A stretch of 6,182 bases of DNA from positions 1 through 6,182 of the forward strand of contig JAGSPQ010000674.1 in the NCBI GenBank assembly GCA_018262385.1, written 5' to 3'. Within the stretch, counting starts at the first letter, position 1. Every line of letters starts with the position of its first letter. Positions 1 to 6,166 of the stretch are shown piece by piece. The notes beneath the pieces were generated by a model. That model ran no database searches. It was not told the origin of the DNA and was given only the letters and a program-made list of their open reading frames with translations. This DNA is from Myxococcaceae bacterium. Its GTDB lineage: Bacteria; Myxococcota; Myxococcia; Myxococcales; Myxococcaceae. Both the position numbers and the translations under genes were made by a program.

Positions 1-273
1 GTCGACGTACTCCATCACCAGAAAGTAGCTGCCCTCGTGCAGCCCGAAGTCGTAGACCTGAACGATGTTCGGGTGGTTGAGCTGCGCGACCAGCTTGGCT
101 TCCGACATGAACATCGACACGAACGACTGATCGCGCGACAGCTCGGGCAGCACCCGCTTGACCACCACCGGCTTGAGGAAGCCGCCCGGCCCCTCGACCT
201 GGGCGAGGAACACCTCGGCCATTCCTCCCTCGGCCAGCTTCCCGAGCAGGCGGTACTTGCCGATGACTTCCAT
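1..273 (-). CDS. Ser/Thr protein kinase, N-terminal 91 residues (runs off left edge)
   Basis: This is the start of a Hanks-type Ser/Thr kinase, which would phosphorylate protein substrates using ATP. The 91 visible residues cover most of the N-lobe. They open with a short lead into [17 protein letters not shown], the glycine-rich loop at about residues 11-21, in which the third glycine is Ala as in many myxobacterial kinases. The catalytic lysine is K39 in VVVKR, the helix-C glutamate is E58 in SEAK, and the hinge region is around LVMEYV at 85-90. The ATG at 273 is well supported: AGGAG lies 8 nt upstream and the kinase fold begins within seven residues. The gene starts 2 nt after the stop of the upstream kinase, so the two are almost certainly co-transcribed and probably translationally coupled. 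The two N-lobes align well along their length (for example EAK, then NIxQVYDxG), which points to an old tandem duplication. The catalytic loop and any membrane or sensor part lie outside the window, so activity and location cannot be judged. Confidence 0.93.
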   Translation of the reverse strand, partial: MEVIGKYRLLGKLAEGGMAEVFLAQVEGPGGFLKPVVVKRVLPELSRDQSFVSMFMSEAKLVAQLNHPNIVQVYDFGLHEGSYFLVMEYVD

Positions 274-275
274 GC

Positions 276-2591
276 CTAGAGCTCCTGCTTCGACCCCCAC
301 CACAGGTACCCCGAGGCTTCCTTGCAGCGGACCATCGCCCAGCCGGCCTTCATGTGCTGGTCGGGCTCGCGGGGATCGTCTTCGAAGTTTCCATGGCGGA
401 TGTTGTCGCTGTCCATCGGGCCGATCGGATCTTCGAACTTGAAGAACTTCTTGAACGGCAGCCGGACCTCGCAGGTGTTCCACTTGAAGTTGGTGTCGTT
501 GTAGAGAATCACGCCCCGGCGGCCGCCCTCGTTGATCACCCGGCCCTTCAGCACCAACGCGGCAGGCCTGGCCGGCACCGCCACCTCTTCCGCCTTCACC
601 GGCGTGGCCTCGACCGGCTTCGGATCCGCCGCCTTCACCGCGACCTTCGTCCCGTCGGGCTTCACCTCGGTCCTGGCCGGATCGGCCTTCGCCGGCTCGG
701 TCTTGGCGGTCGTCGGGTTGGCCGCCGCCACCGGGCCGACCGGCTTGCGCTTGCCGCCCTTCTCGATCACCGCGAACACCACCGCCTTCCCGGGCACCTG
801 CACGCCCTCGTCGACGCGGCCGATCAGGCCCTTCATCTCCATGATCGCGCCCAGGCCGTAGACCTCGCGCAGCGGCGAGTTGGGGATCGGAGGGCCGACC
901 ACGGTCAGCTCGTCGCCCAGCTTCACCTTCGTCTTCTTGCCCGGCTTGACCCACAGCTCGCCCTTGTCGCGGAAGATCACCAGCGCCTCGCCTTCGAACC
1001 TGGCCCGCTCGAGCGGCTTGTCGACCTTCGCGGCGGGATCCTCCTTGACCGGAACCTCGACCGGCTTCGGATCTTCGGCGACCGGATCGGCCGCCTTCAC
1101 CTCGGCGACTTTGACCGGTGCCGGCTCGACCGGCTTGTCGCCGACCCTGGCGACGATGATCTCGTTGGGCTCGACGGGCTTGGGAGGATCTGCCACCACC
1201 ACCGCACCTCCGCCCTCGGCAGGGCGGATGACGAACCACCAGGTTCCGCCTGCGCCGCCCGCGATCAGCAGCAGCAACAGCACCACGATCAGCGGGGCGC
1301 GGCTCTTCTGGATCTTCAGCTCGTCATCCGCGGGATTGACGAAGCTCTCCCTCGGCTGCTGAATCGGAGACGACGGCGGCCGGCGGGCCGGCGCGGCGCC
1401 CCTGCCCGGCGCAGGCGAGATCTGCCCGGACAGCGCGCGCTGGGGCCCGGTCATCTGGTCCGCGTCCATCGCATTCGGGCCGGTGCGCACCATCGTGCCG
1501 TCGAGCTTGTGGGCGGCGTTGGTGGCGGTCGCTGCCACGGCATCGAGCGCGGCCTGGACCTCGGCCGGCCGGGAGGGCACCTTCGGCGAGCTGCCCTTCT
1601 TCCGCTCGGCCGACAGCTTCGACTGGAGGTGGCGCTCGGCGGCGAACTCTTCGGGGCACATCGAGCGGACGTAGTTGCCGACGTCCTCCGCGGAGACCGA
1701 GAGGTTCTCGCGCACCAGCAGTTCGTTGAGCGCGCGGGAGAAGTCGTCGGCGCGGTTGTAGCGGGTCGCCGGGTCGGCGCCGAGCGCGCGCATCACCGTG
1801 CGGTCGAGCGTCTCGGAGATCTCGGGGCGGATCGCCCGCAGCGAGACCGGCTTGGGGAAGGCCATCTGGGCGACCATCTCGCCCACCGTGCCGCCGAGGA
1901 ACAGCGGGCGGCCGGCGAGCAGTTCCCAGATCACGATCCCGGCCGAGTAGATGTCGCTGCGGTGATCGACCGTCTCGCCCTTGGCCTGCTCGGGAGACAT
2001 GTACCCGAGCTTGCCGAGCACGGTCGACGGCATGGTGTGCTTGCTTCGAGCGGTGCTCTTGGCGAGCCCGAAGTCGATCACCTTCACCTCGCCCTCGTAG
2101 CTGACCATCACGTTCTGGGGCGAGACGTCGCGGTGCACGATCCCCAGCGCCACGCCGTCGGCGCCCACCTTGCGGTGCGCGTAGCCGAGCGCCTCGGTGA
2201 TCTGCTGGCCGATCAGCATCGCGATCGGCACCGGCACCACCGCGCTCATCCCCTTGACCCGATCTTCGACCCGCGACAGATCGACGCCGGCGACGTATTC
2301 GATCGCCATGTAGAGCGTCTGGTCGACGTCTCCCATGTCGTAGACCTGCGCGATGTTGCTGTGGGTGAGGTGGGTGAGGACCTTGGCTTCGTGGTGAAAC
2401 CGATCGACGAACTGGGGGTCCGTCATCATCTGCGGAAGGATCGTCTTGACGATGCACAGCTTCTCGAAGCCCGCGGCTCCGGTGAGGCGGGCCAGGTGCA
2501 CCTCGCCCATGCCCCCCTGGCCGAGCAGATACATCAGCTCGTATCTGCCGAGGAATCTCGGCTGGGCACCGTTTTGCGGCTGGCTCGCCAT
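276..2591 (-). CDS. Transmembrane Ser/Thr protein kinase with periplasmic C-terminal sensor-like region
   Basis: This is a complete 771-residue Hanks-type kinase. The catalytic domain spans about residues 14-295. It has a glycine loop GQGGMGEV (24-31), ATP-anchoring lysine K49 in IVKT, helix-C glutamate E68, catalytic loop HRDVSPQN (153-160, with D155 and N160), DFG (173-175) and SPE (199-201), so it should be active. HRDVSPQN with Val-Ser-Pro-Gln is typical of myxobacterial Pkn kinases. Residues 296-431 are a hydrophilic, probably disordered juxtamembrane stretch. One hydrophobic helix follows at about 432-455 (a run of Val and Leu, then Gly/Ala), with Arg and Lys just before it, so the N-terminus is inferred to be cytoplasmic and the C-terminus periplasmic. 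The outer part has two beta-rich modules (about 528-612 and 678-771) separated by Pro/Lys/Glu/Ala linkers. C707 and C756 could form a disulfide. The start is the ATG at 2591, 13 codons before the kinase fold; no clear Shine-Dalgarno precedes it. The ligand and substrates are unknown. Confidence 0.96.
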   Translation of the reverse strand: MASQPQNGAQPRFLGRYELMYLLGQGGMGEVHLARLTGAAGFEKLCIVKTILPQMMTDPQFVDRFHHEAKVLTHLTHSNIAQVYDMGDVDQTLYMAIEYVAGVDLSRVEDRVKGMSAVVPVPIAMLIGQQITEALGYAHRKVGADGVALGIVHRDVSPQNVMVSYEGEVKVIDFGLAKSTARSKHTMPSTVLGKLGYMSPEQAKGETVDHRSDIYSAGIVIWELLAGRPLFLGGTVGEMVAQMAFPKPVSLRAIRPEISETLDRTVMRALGADPATRYNRADDFSRALNELLVRENLSVSAEDVGNYVRSMCPEEFAAERHLQSKLSAERKKGSSPKVPSRPAEVQAALDAVAATATNAAHKLDGTMVRTGPNAMDADQMTGPQRALSGQISPAPGRGAAPARRPPSSPIQQPRESFVNPADDELKIQKSRAPLIVVLLLLLIAGGAGGTWWFVIRPAEGGGAVVVADPPKPVEPNEIIVARVGDKPVEPAPVKVAEVKAADPVAEDPKPVEVPVKEDPAAKVDKPLERARFEGEALVIFRDKGELWVKPGKKTKVKLGDELTVVGPPIPNSPLREVYGLGAIMEMKGLIGRVDEGVQVPGKAVVFAVIEKGGKRKPVGPVAAANPTTAKTEPAKADPARTEVKPDGTKVAVKAADPKPVEATPVKAEEVAVPARPAALVLKGRVINEGGRRGVILYNDTNFKWNTCEVRLPFKKFFKFEDPIGPMDSDNIRHGNFEDDPREPDQHMKAGWAMVRCKEASGYLWWGSKQEL
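282..286 (-). promoter_or_regulatory. Ribosome binding site for the partial kinase
   Basis: On the minus strand AGGAG sits 8 nt before the ATG at 273, inside the last codons of the upstream kinase gene. It fixes the start of the partial kinase and suggests coupled translation across the 2-nt gap. Confidence 0.7.
564..755 (-). repeat. Second low-complexity linker of the kinase
   Basis: Kinase residues about 613-676 are rich in Lys, Pro, Ala, Thr and Glu ([15 protein letters not shown], then [15 protein letters not shown]). The stretch separates the two beta-rich modules and contains the second copy (608-626) of the 19-nt repeat found in the first linker. Confidence 0.65.
1011..1214 (-). repeat. 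Pro/Lys/Glu/Ala-rich linker with repeated DPKPVE-like units
   Basis: Kinase residues about 460-527 are low in complexity, with recurring KPVEP, DPKPVE and PVKxxE units. A 19-nt stretch (CCTCGACCGGCTTCGGATC as read on the plus strand) at 1055-1073 recurs exactly at 608-626, in the second linker of the same protein. This suggests expansion by slippage or duplication. The likely role is a flexible spacer that carries the beta-rich modules away from the membrane. Confidence 0.7.
1227..1298 (-). other. Single transmembrane helix of the kinase
   Basis: Residues 432-455 of the kinase encode an uninterrupted hydrophobic segment ([15 protein letters not shown], then GGTWWFVI). It is preceded by charged residues (KIQKSR) and followed by RPAEGG. 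Positive charge on the kinase side agrees with a cytoplasmic kinase domain and an exported C-terminal half. There is no second hydrophobic segment. Confidence 0.88.
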
Positions 2592-2618
2592 GGCGCGTCA
2601 TACTAACCCCAGCCACCC
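2592..2618. promoter_or_regulatory. 27-bp divergent intergenic region, probable overlapping promoters
   Basis: These 27 bp separate the kinase start (2591, minus) from the acyltransferase start (2619, plus), so the promoters of both operons must lie here or extend into the opposing genes. On the minus strand TAGTAT (2605-2600) lies 8 nt before the kinase ATG, a position compatible with a -10 element and leaderless transcription. A GGAACC (2630-2625) upstream resembles ECF-sigma -35 elements. On the plus strand CATACT (2599-2604) is a weak -10 candidate that would leave a very short leader. Neither start codon has a Shine-Dalgarno sequence. The individual boxes are only partial consensus matches; the close divergent layout is certain, the boxes are not. 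Confidence 0.35.
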
Positions 2619-3184
2619 GTGATTGGTTCCTTTCTGCTCTGGGTCTGGGTCTGGATCCTGGGCACCGTCCTGGCGACGTTGGCCCTGGTGCTGAGCATCC
2701 CGTTCAACCCCTGGACGGACCCGAAGCGGGTAGTGGTCGGCTACCTGAGCCAGGCGTGGGGCCGGGGGGTGATGTGGGCTGGCACCTGTACCTGGCCGGC
2801 TACATCCGGGCGGGGACGGGAGAGGAGGGCGACGCGCCGCGGGTGCTCAACCAGTGCCTGAAGTGGCTCAAGCTCGGCTGTCACATCCTCTGGTTCCCGG
2901 AAGGGCACCGCTCGAGGGACGGCGAGGTGAAGCGGTTCAAGACCGGAGCGTTCGTCGCCGCCAAGCAGGCCGGGGTGAAGGTGGTGCCGGTGGCGATCAG
3001 CGGGACCCCGAACGTGATCAAGACCCGGAGCCTGCGCTACTTCTTCAAGGGGATCCGGGTGCAGATCACCCTCCTCCCGCCGTTCGAGGTGGACGGCGAG
3101 CCGAAGGCCGCGGCGGTGAAAGCGCGCGACCTGGTCGCCAAACAAGTCGCGCTCCAACGCGCCACCGACCCCTGGGAGCCCTGA
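2619..3184 (+). pseudogene. PlsC-type acyltransferase with internal deletion and frame change
   Basis: PlsC-family enzymes move an acyl chain onto the free hydroxyl of a lysophospholipid or similar acceptor at the inner membrane. Here the family is visible in two pieces. The first frame, from GTG 2619, gives a hydrophobic N-terminal anchor (FLLWVWVWILGTVLATLAL) and then SQAWGRGVMWA near 2780, and stops at 2861. The second frame resumes family sequence at about 2777 with GWHLYLAGYIR, then WFPEGHRSRDGE (motif III, with His for the usual Thr) and VVPVAISGT (motif IV), ending at 3184. What should lie between the pieces, about 60 residues including the catalytic HX4D motif, is absent in every frame. 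A G6 run at 2764-2769 is a likely site for a one-base error, but adding one G would rejoin the frames without restoring HX4D. TAA at 2604-2606 rules out an earlier start. It is either a genuine pseudogene or a misassembly. The 2-nt gap to the next gene makes it the first gene of the KS operon; its original job may have been loading or transferring that pathway's acyl product. Confidence 0.8.
3174..3178 (+). promoter_or_regulatory. Ribosome binding site for the first ketosynthase
   Basis: GGGAG lies 8 nt before ATG 3187, inside the last codons of the acyltransferase remnant. It supports that start and suggests the KS can be translated even if the upstream gene is broken. Confidence 0.6.
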
Positions 3185-3186
3185 AC

Positions 3187-4299
3187 ATGCCCGTCGCGAT
3201 CACCGGCTACGGGATCGTCAGCGCCCATGGTCCGGGCCTCGAGCCGCTCGCCGAGGCGCTGCGCGCGGGGAAGACCGGCGTCCGTCCGGTCACCGCCTTC
3301 CCGGTCGAGGGGCTGTGCAGCAACCTCGCCGCCCAGGCGCCGGTGACGACGGGCGCCGATCGCGCGCTGGGGCTGCTGCAGCTGGCGGCCGAGGAAGCGC
3401 TGGGCTGGCGCGACTGGGCGCCCTCGAAGCGGCGGGCGGTGCTGCTGGGCTCGACCAAGGGATCGCTGCCCCGGGTGCTCGAGCAGGGCGAGTCGGATCC
3501 GTTCGCGCACCTCACCGCCTGGCTGGCCGAGCGCAGCCGGGCGCGAGGTCCGGTGCGGGCGATCGGCTGCGCGTGCGCGTCGAGCACCGCGGCGATCGGC
3601 GCGGCGCTGCACCTGATCGAGTCGGGCCGGTGCGACGAGGCGGTGGTGGCGGGGGTCGAGGCGCTGCACCCGTTCGTCTACTCCGGCTTCCACGCGCTGA
3701 AGGCAATGTCGCCCAGGCCGGCGGCGCCGTTCGACGCGCACCGGCAGGGGCTGTCGATGGGCGAAGGCGCGGCGGTGCTGGTGCTCGAGAGTGCGGGCAG
3801 CGCGGCGGCGAACCGGCGCAAGCCGCTGGGGTGGATCGAGGGGTTCGGCGCGGCGTCGGACGCGAACGATCAGACCGCTCCGCACCCCGAGGGCGAGGGG
3901 CTGCTGCGGGCGTGCCAGGCGGCGCTGAAGTCGGCGCAGCTGGAGGTGGGCGGGCTCGGGCGGTACCACGCGCACGGCACCGCGACGGTTCAGAACGACG
4001 CGATGGAGGCGGCGATGTGCCAGCGGCTGTTCGGGCCGAACGGGATTGCGCTGTGCGCGACCAAGGGCTCGATCGGCCACACCCTGGGCGCCGCCGGAGT
4101 GCTCGATCTGCTCGGCTGCCTCGCGTCGCTCAACGCCCGCGAGCTGTGGCCGGTGGTCGGGCTGGAGGAGCCCGATCCGAAGCTGGCCGTCGCGGCGGTG
4201 ACCGCGATCCGCTCCGATCCGCACCCGCGCGCGCTGCTGGCCACCGCGGGGTTCGGCGGGATCAACGCCGCGCTGGTGCTGCGCAGGAGCGACCCATGA
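3187..4299 (+). CDS. Beta-ketoacyl synthase (KAS II-like), first KS of the operon
   Basis: This 370-residue protein has the thiolase-fold condensing-enzyme architecture. It would catalyse decarboxylative Claisen condensation of an acyl chain with malonyl-ACP. The N-terminus VAITGYGIVS is the usual first strand of KAS II-type enzymes. All catalytic residues are present: nucleophile C130 in CACASS, H263 in HAHGTAT, K293 and H298 in KGSIGHTLGAAG, and a C-terminal GFGGINAALVL loop. It is somewhat shorter than the roughly 410 residues of FabF, as is common for KSs of aryl polyene-type clusters. The ATG at 3187 has a good ribosome binding site. Its stop overlaps the ATG of the next gene by 4 nt (ATGA), which is a sign of stoichiometric co-production. 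The next gene encodes a Cys-less half KS, so this KS may be the catalytic half of a KS-CLF-like heterodimer (compare ApeO with ApeC). FabF/FabB housekeeping function is less likely because of the neighbours. The substrate is unknown. Confidence 0.93.
   Translation: MPVAITGYGIVSAHGPGLEPLAEALRAGKTGVRPVTAFPVEGLCSNLAAQAPVTTGADRALGLLQLAAEEALGWRDWAPSKRRAVLLGSTKGSLPRVLEQGESDPFAHLTAWLAERSRARGPVRAIGCACASSTAAIGAALHLIESGRCDEAVVAGVEALHPFVYSGFHALKAMSPRPAAPFDAHRQGLSMGEGAAVLVLESAGSAAANRRKPLGWIEGFGAASDANDQTAPHPEGEGLLRACQAALKSAQLEVGGLGRYHAHGTATVQNDAMEAAMCQRLFGPNGIALCATKGSIGHTLGAAGVLDLLGCLASLNARELWPVVGLEEPDPKLAVAAVTAIRSDPHPRALLATAGFGGINAALVLRRSDP
4285..4289 (+). promoter_or_regulatory. Ribosome binding site for the half KS-like gene
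   Basis: AGGAG sits 6 nt before ATG 4296, within the end of the first KS gene. Together with the ATGA overlap it fixes the start of the half KS-like protein. Confidence 0.7.
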
Positions 4300-5003
4300 C
4301 CGCGGGCATCTCGCGCTGGGCCGCGTGGACGGCGAAGGGAGTGGCGATCGGCGGCGATCCTCCCGAGCGCACCCCGGGGCCGATTGCCGCCTGGGCCGAG
4401 GCGCCGCCGCTGTCGAAGATTCACCCCCGGGCGCGACGGCCCCACCCGCAGGCGAAGGCGCTGGTGCAGCTGGCCTCGGTGGTGCTGGGCGAGCGAAGGC
4501 TCGAGGGGCTGGCGCTCACGCTCGGCTCGGCCAGCGGCAGCGCCGGGCCCGATCGCGAGTTCGCGGCAGAGCTGAAGAAGAAGGGCCCAGGCTTCGGCGG
4601 CCCCTCGCTGTTCGTCTACACCCTGCCCTCCGCGCCGCTGGGCGAGATCGCCGTCGCGTTCGGGGTGCGGGGCCCGCTCACCACCGTCAGCGCCGGGGCG
4701 GCGAGCGCGCTCACCGCGGTGGCGACCGCGATCGACGACGTCGACTCAGGGCGGGCGCCGGCGGTGCTGTGCGGCGGCTTCGAGTGGGGCACCGCCTCGG
4801 ACTTCGTCGCGCTGTTCCTGATCGAGCCGATGGGGCCGATCACGATCACCGGCGACACCGGCTACGGCGAGACCCCCGAAGGAGCCCGCGGCGACGTGCT
4901 CGACCTGATCGCCGCGGTGGCCAGCGGCCGGCCGTTCAGCCTCACCTCGGCCGATCGGCTCGGCTTCTGGGCGCAGGTCCGCTCGGAAGGAGACCTCCAG
5001 TGA
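4296..5003 (+). CDS. Half-length, Cys-less ketosynthase-like protein (chain-length-factor-like)
   Basis: This 235-residue protein matches only the N-terminal half of the ketosynthase fold, as in the Pfam Ketoacyl-synt_2 family often annotated 'beta-ketoacyl synthase chain length factor'. The recognisable core is PSLFVYTLPSAPLGEIAVAFGVRGP (about 103-127, interrupted here only for description), then TVSAGAASALTA (130-141) and VLCGGFEWG (157-165). In the TVSxxCASS region the nucleophilic Cys is Ala135 (codon 4698-4700), and no HGT or KxxxGH motif follows because the C-terminal half is missing. It therefore cannot condense by itself. By analogy with ApeC, the partner of ApeO in aryl polyene synthesis, it probably pairs with a neighbouring KS to form the chain pocket. 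The gene overlaps the upstream KS by 4 nt and the downstream KS by 4 nt, which suggests complex formation. It is a regular open frame of the length usual for this family, so it is not a degraded full KS. The exact partner is inferred. Confidence 0.85.
   Translation: MTAGISRWAAWTAKGVAIGGDPPERTPGPIAAWAEAPPLSKIHPRARRPHPQAKALVQLASVVLGERRLEGLALTLGSASGSAGPDREFAAELKKKGPGFGGPSLFVYTLPSAPLGEIAVAFGVRGPLTTVSAGAASALTAVATAIDDVDSGRAPAVLCGGFEWGTASDFVALFLIEPMGPITITGDTGYGETPEGARGDVLDLIAAVASGRPFSLTSADRLGFWAQVRSEGDLQ
4987..4992 (+). promoter_or_regulatory. Strong ribosome binding site for the second ketosynthase
   Basis: AAGGAG lies 7 nt before GTG 5000. It is the best Shine-Dalgarno match in the operon and decides in favour of the GTG that overlaps the previous stop (GTGA). 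Confidence 0.75.
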
Positions 5004-6166
5004 AGGGCGTGGCGATCACGGGCATCGGGATGTTGTCGGACCTCGGCCGGGGGCTCACCGCGCACAGCGATGGGCTGCGGCGGGGGGTGACGGCGCTCGC
5101 GCCGCTGACGCTGTTCCAGACCGAGGGCCTGGGGGTGCGCCCGGTCGGCCAGGTCGACGACGCGCTGCTGGACGGCAAGCCCAACTACTCGCGCAGCCAG
5201 CGGCTGGCGCTCTCGGCGGCGAACGACGCGCTGGGCGGCTACCGGCCGGCGGGCGAAGGGGTGATCGCGATCGGGTCGACCACCGGCGGGATCTACGAAT
5301 CCGAGCAGCACTACCTCAAGCACCGCGGGCAGGAAGGCGGGGCCGATCGCGGGCTGCTGATCAACCACGCGGTGGGGACGATCGCCGATCGGCTCTGCCG
5401 CGACCTGCAGCTGGGCGGCGAGCGCCACACCTTCGCGACCGCGTGCTCCTCGAGCGCCAACTCGATCGGCTACGCGGCGGCGCGGGTCGAGGCGGGCGCG
5501 CCGTGGGCGCTGGCGGGCGGAGTCGACTCGCTCTGCCGGCTGACCTGGGCCGGCTTCCACTCGCTCAAGCTGCTGTCGAGCGCGGCCTGCAAGCCGTTCG
5601 ATCGCACCCGCAACGGGCTGTCGCTGGGCGAGGCGGCGGCGTTTCTGCTGCTCGAGCCGATCGCCGCGGCGCGCGCGCGGGGAGCGACGATCTTCGGCCT
5701 GGTGAGCGGCTGGGGGTGCTCGGCCGACGCGTACCACATGACCGCTCCGCACCCGGAAGGGGTGGGGGCGATCGCCGCGATCCGGGCGGCGCTGAGCGAC
5801 GCGGGCTGCGAGCCCCACCAGATCGACTACGTGAACGCGCACGGCACCGCGACGCCCGCCAACGACGCCGCCGAAGGGCACGCGCTGAGGGCGGTGTTCG
5901 GGGCGAAGGTGCCGCCGGTGAGCTCGACCAAGGGCGTCACCGGCCACTCGCTCGGCGCCGCCGGGGCGCTGGAGGCGGCGATCAGCCTGCTGGTGATTCG
6001 CGAGGGCTTCTTGCCGGGGAACGTCGGGCTCGAGGAGGTCGATCCCGCGATCGGCTTTGCTCCCCTCGGGCCGGCCACCGGCGCGGCGACCGTCTCGAGG
6101 GTGCTCTCGAACTCATTCGGGTTTGGCGGCAACAACACCGCGCTGGTCCTGGAGCGTGCGCCGTGA
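5000..6166 (+). CDS. Beta-ketoacyl synthase (KAS II-like), second KS of the operon
   Basis: This is a 388-residue condensing enzyme with a complete active site: C149 in TACSSS, H281 in NAHGTAT, and K311 and H316 in KGVTGHSLGAAG. The C-terminal loop is NSFGFGGNNTALVL, the canonical KAS II ending, and DxTRNGLSLGEAAA-like sequence around 201-214 is also typical. It should elongate acyl-ACP with malonyl-ACP. It resembles the first KS of this operon (shared TAPHPEG, HGTAT, GHxLGAAG and NVGLEEVDP/VVGLEEPDP segments) but differs enough to be an old paralogue or a separately acquired subunit. It is closer to classical FabF at the active site and C-terminus. In aryl polyene clusters an extra KS (ApeR type) accompanies the KS-CLF pair, and this gene could fill that place or be the actual partner of the half KS. 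The GTG start overlaps the upstream stop and has a strong AAGGAG. Its own stop overlaps the next start in the same way. Confidence 0.95.
   Translation: MKGVAITGIGMLSDLGRGLTAHSDGLRRGVTALAPLTLFQTEGLGVRPVGQVDDALLDGKPNYSRSQRLALSAANDALGGYRPAGEGVIAIGSTTGGIYESEQHYLKHRGQEGGADRGLLINHAVGTIADRLCRDLQLGGERHTFATACSSSANSIGYAAARVEAGAPWALAGGVDSLCRLTWAGFHSLKLLSSAACKPFDRTRNGLSLGEAAAFLLLEPIAAARARGATIFGLVSGWGCSADAYHMTAPHPEGVGAIAAIRAALSDAGCEPHQIDYVNAHGTATPANDAAEGHALRAVFGAKVPPVSSTKGVTGHSLGAAGALEAAISLLVIREGFLPGNVGLEEVDPAIGFAPLGPATGAATVSRVLSNSFGFGGNNTALVLERAP
6151..6154 (+). promoter_or_regulatory. Ribosome binding site for the gene leaving the window
   Basis: GGAG lies 8 nt before GTG 6163, at the end of the second KS gene. 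The spacing matches the other internal sites of the operon and supports a coupled start. Confidence 0.45.

Noticed and set aside
354..2606. 750-codon open frame on the plus strand opposite the kinase
   Set aside because: It is antisense to a kinase with all catalytic motifs. Its product is a His/Arg/Leu/Asp-rich string with no domain, the usual mirror of a GC-rich gene.
1324..2616. 430-codon minus-strand frame starting at ATG 2601 or upstream, overlapping the kinase N-terminus
   Set aside because: It is out of frame with the kinase and gives an Arg/Pro/Gly-rich product without motifs; the kinase frame explains the region.
2764..2783. Programmed ribosomal frameshift joining the two acyltransferase parts
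   Set aside because: A G6 run is present, but no stimulatory hairpin or pseudoknot could be made out and the joined product would still lack HX4D, so a functional recoding event is not supported.
2854..3186. Reading the first KS as part of a longer protein beginning at 2854
   Set aside because: The added residues are an out-of-frame reading of the acyltransferase; ATG 3187 has GGGAG upstream and begins exactly at the conserved KS N-terminal strand.
3037..4224. 395-codon minus-strand frame opposite the first ketosynthase
   Set aside because: It is an Arg-rich shadow without recognisable motifs, opposite a KS with an intact catalytic triad.
3315..4295. Extending the half KS-like protein upstream to 3315, which could suggest a full-length KS
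   Set aside because: The upstream residues are a frame-shifted reading of the first KS gene (Gly/Arg/Ala-rich). ATG 4296 has AGGAG at proper spacing, and the missing part of the fold would be C-terminal, not N-terminal.
3968..5855. Similar DNA stretches around the HGTAT codons of the two KS genes (about 3969 and 5836) as a direct repeat
   Set aside because: The likeness follows from conserved protein motifs in paralogous genes; it does not extend beyond coding constraint.
4862..5947. 361-codon minus-strand frame opposite the second ketosynthase
   Set aside because: It is again an Arg/Ala/Pro-rich antisense shadow; the plus-strand KS motifs and ribosome binding site leave no room for it.
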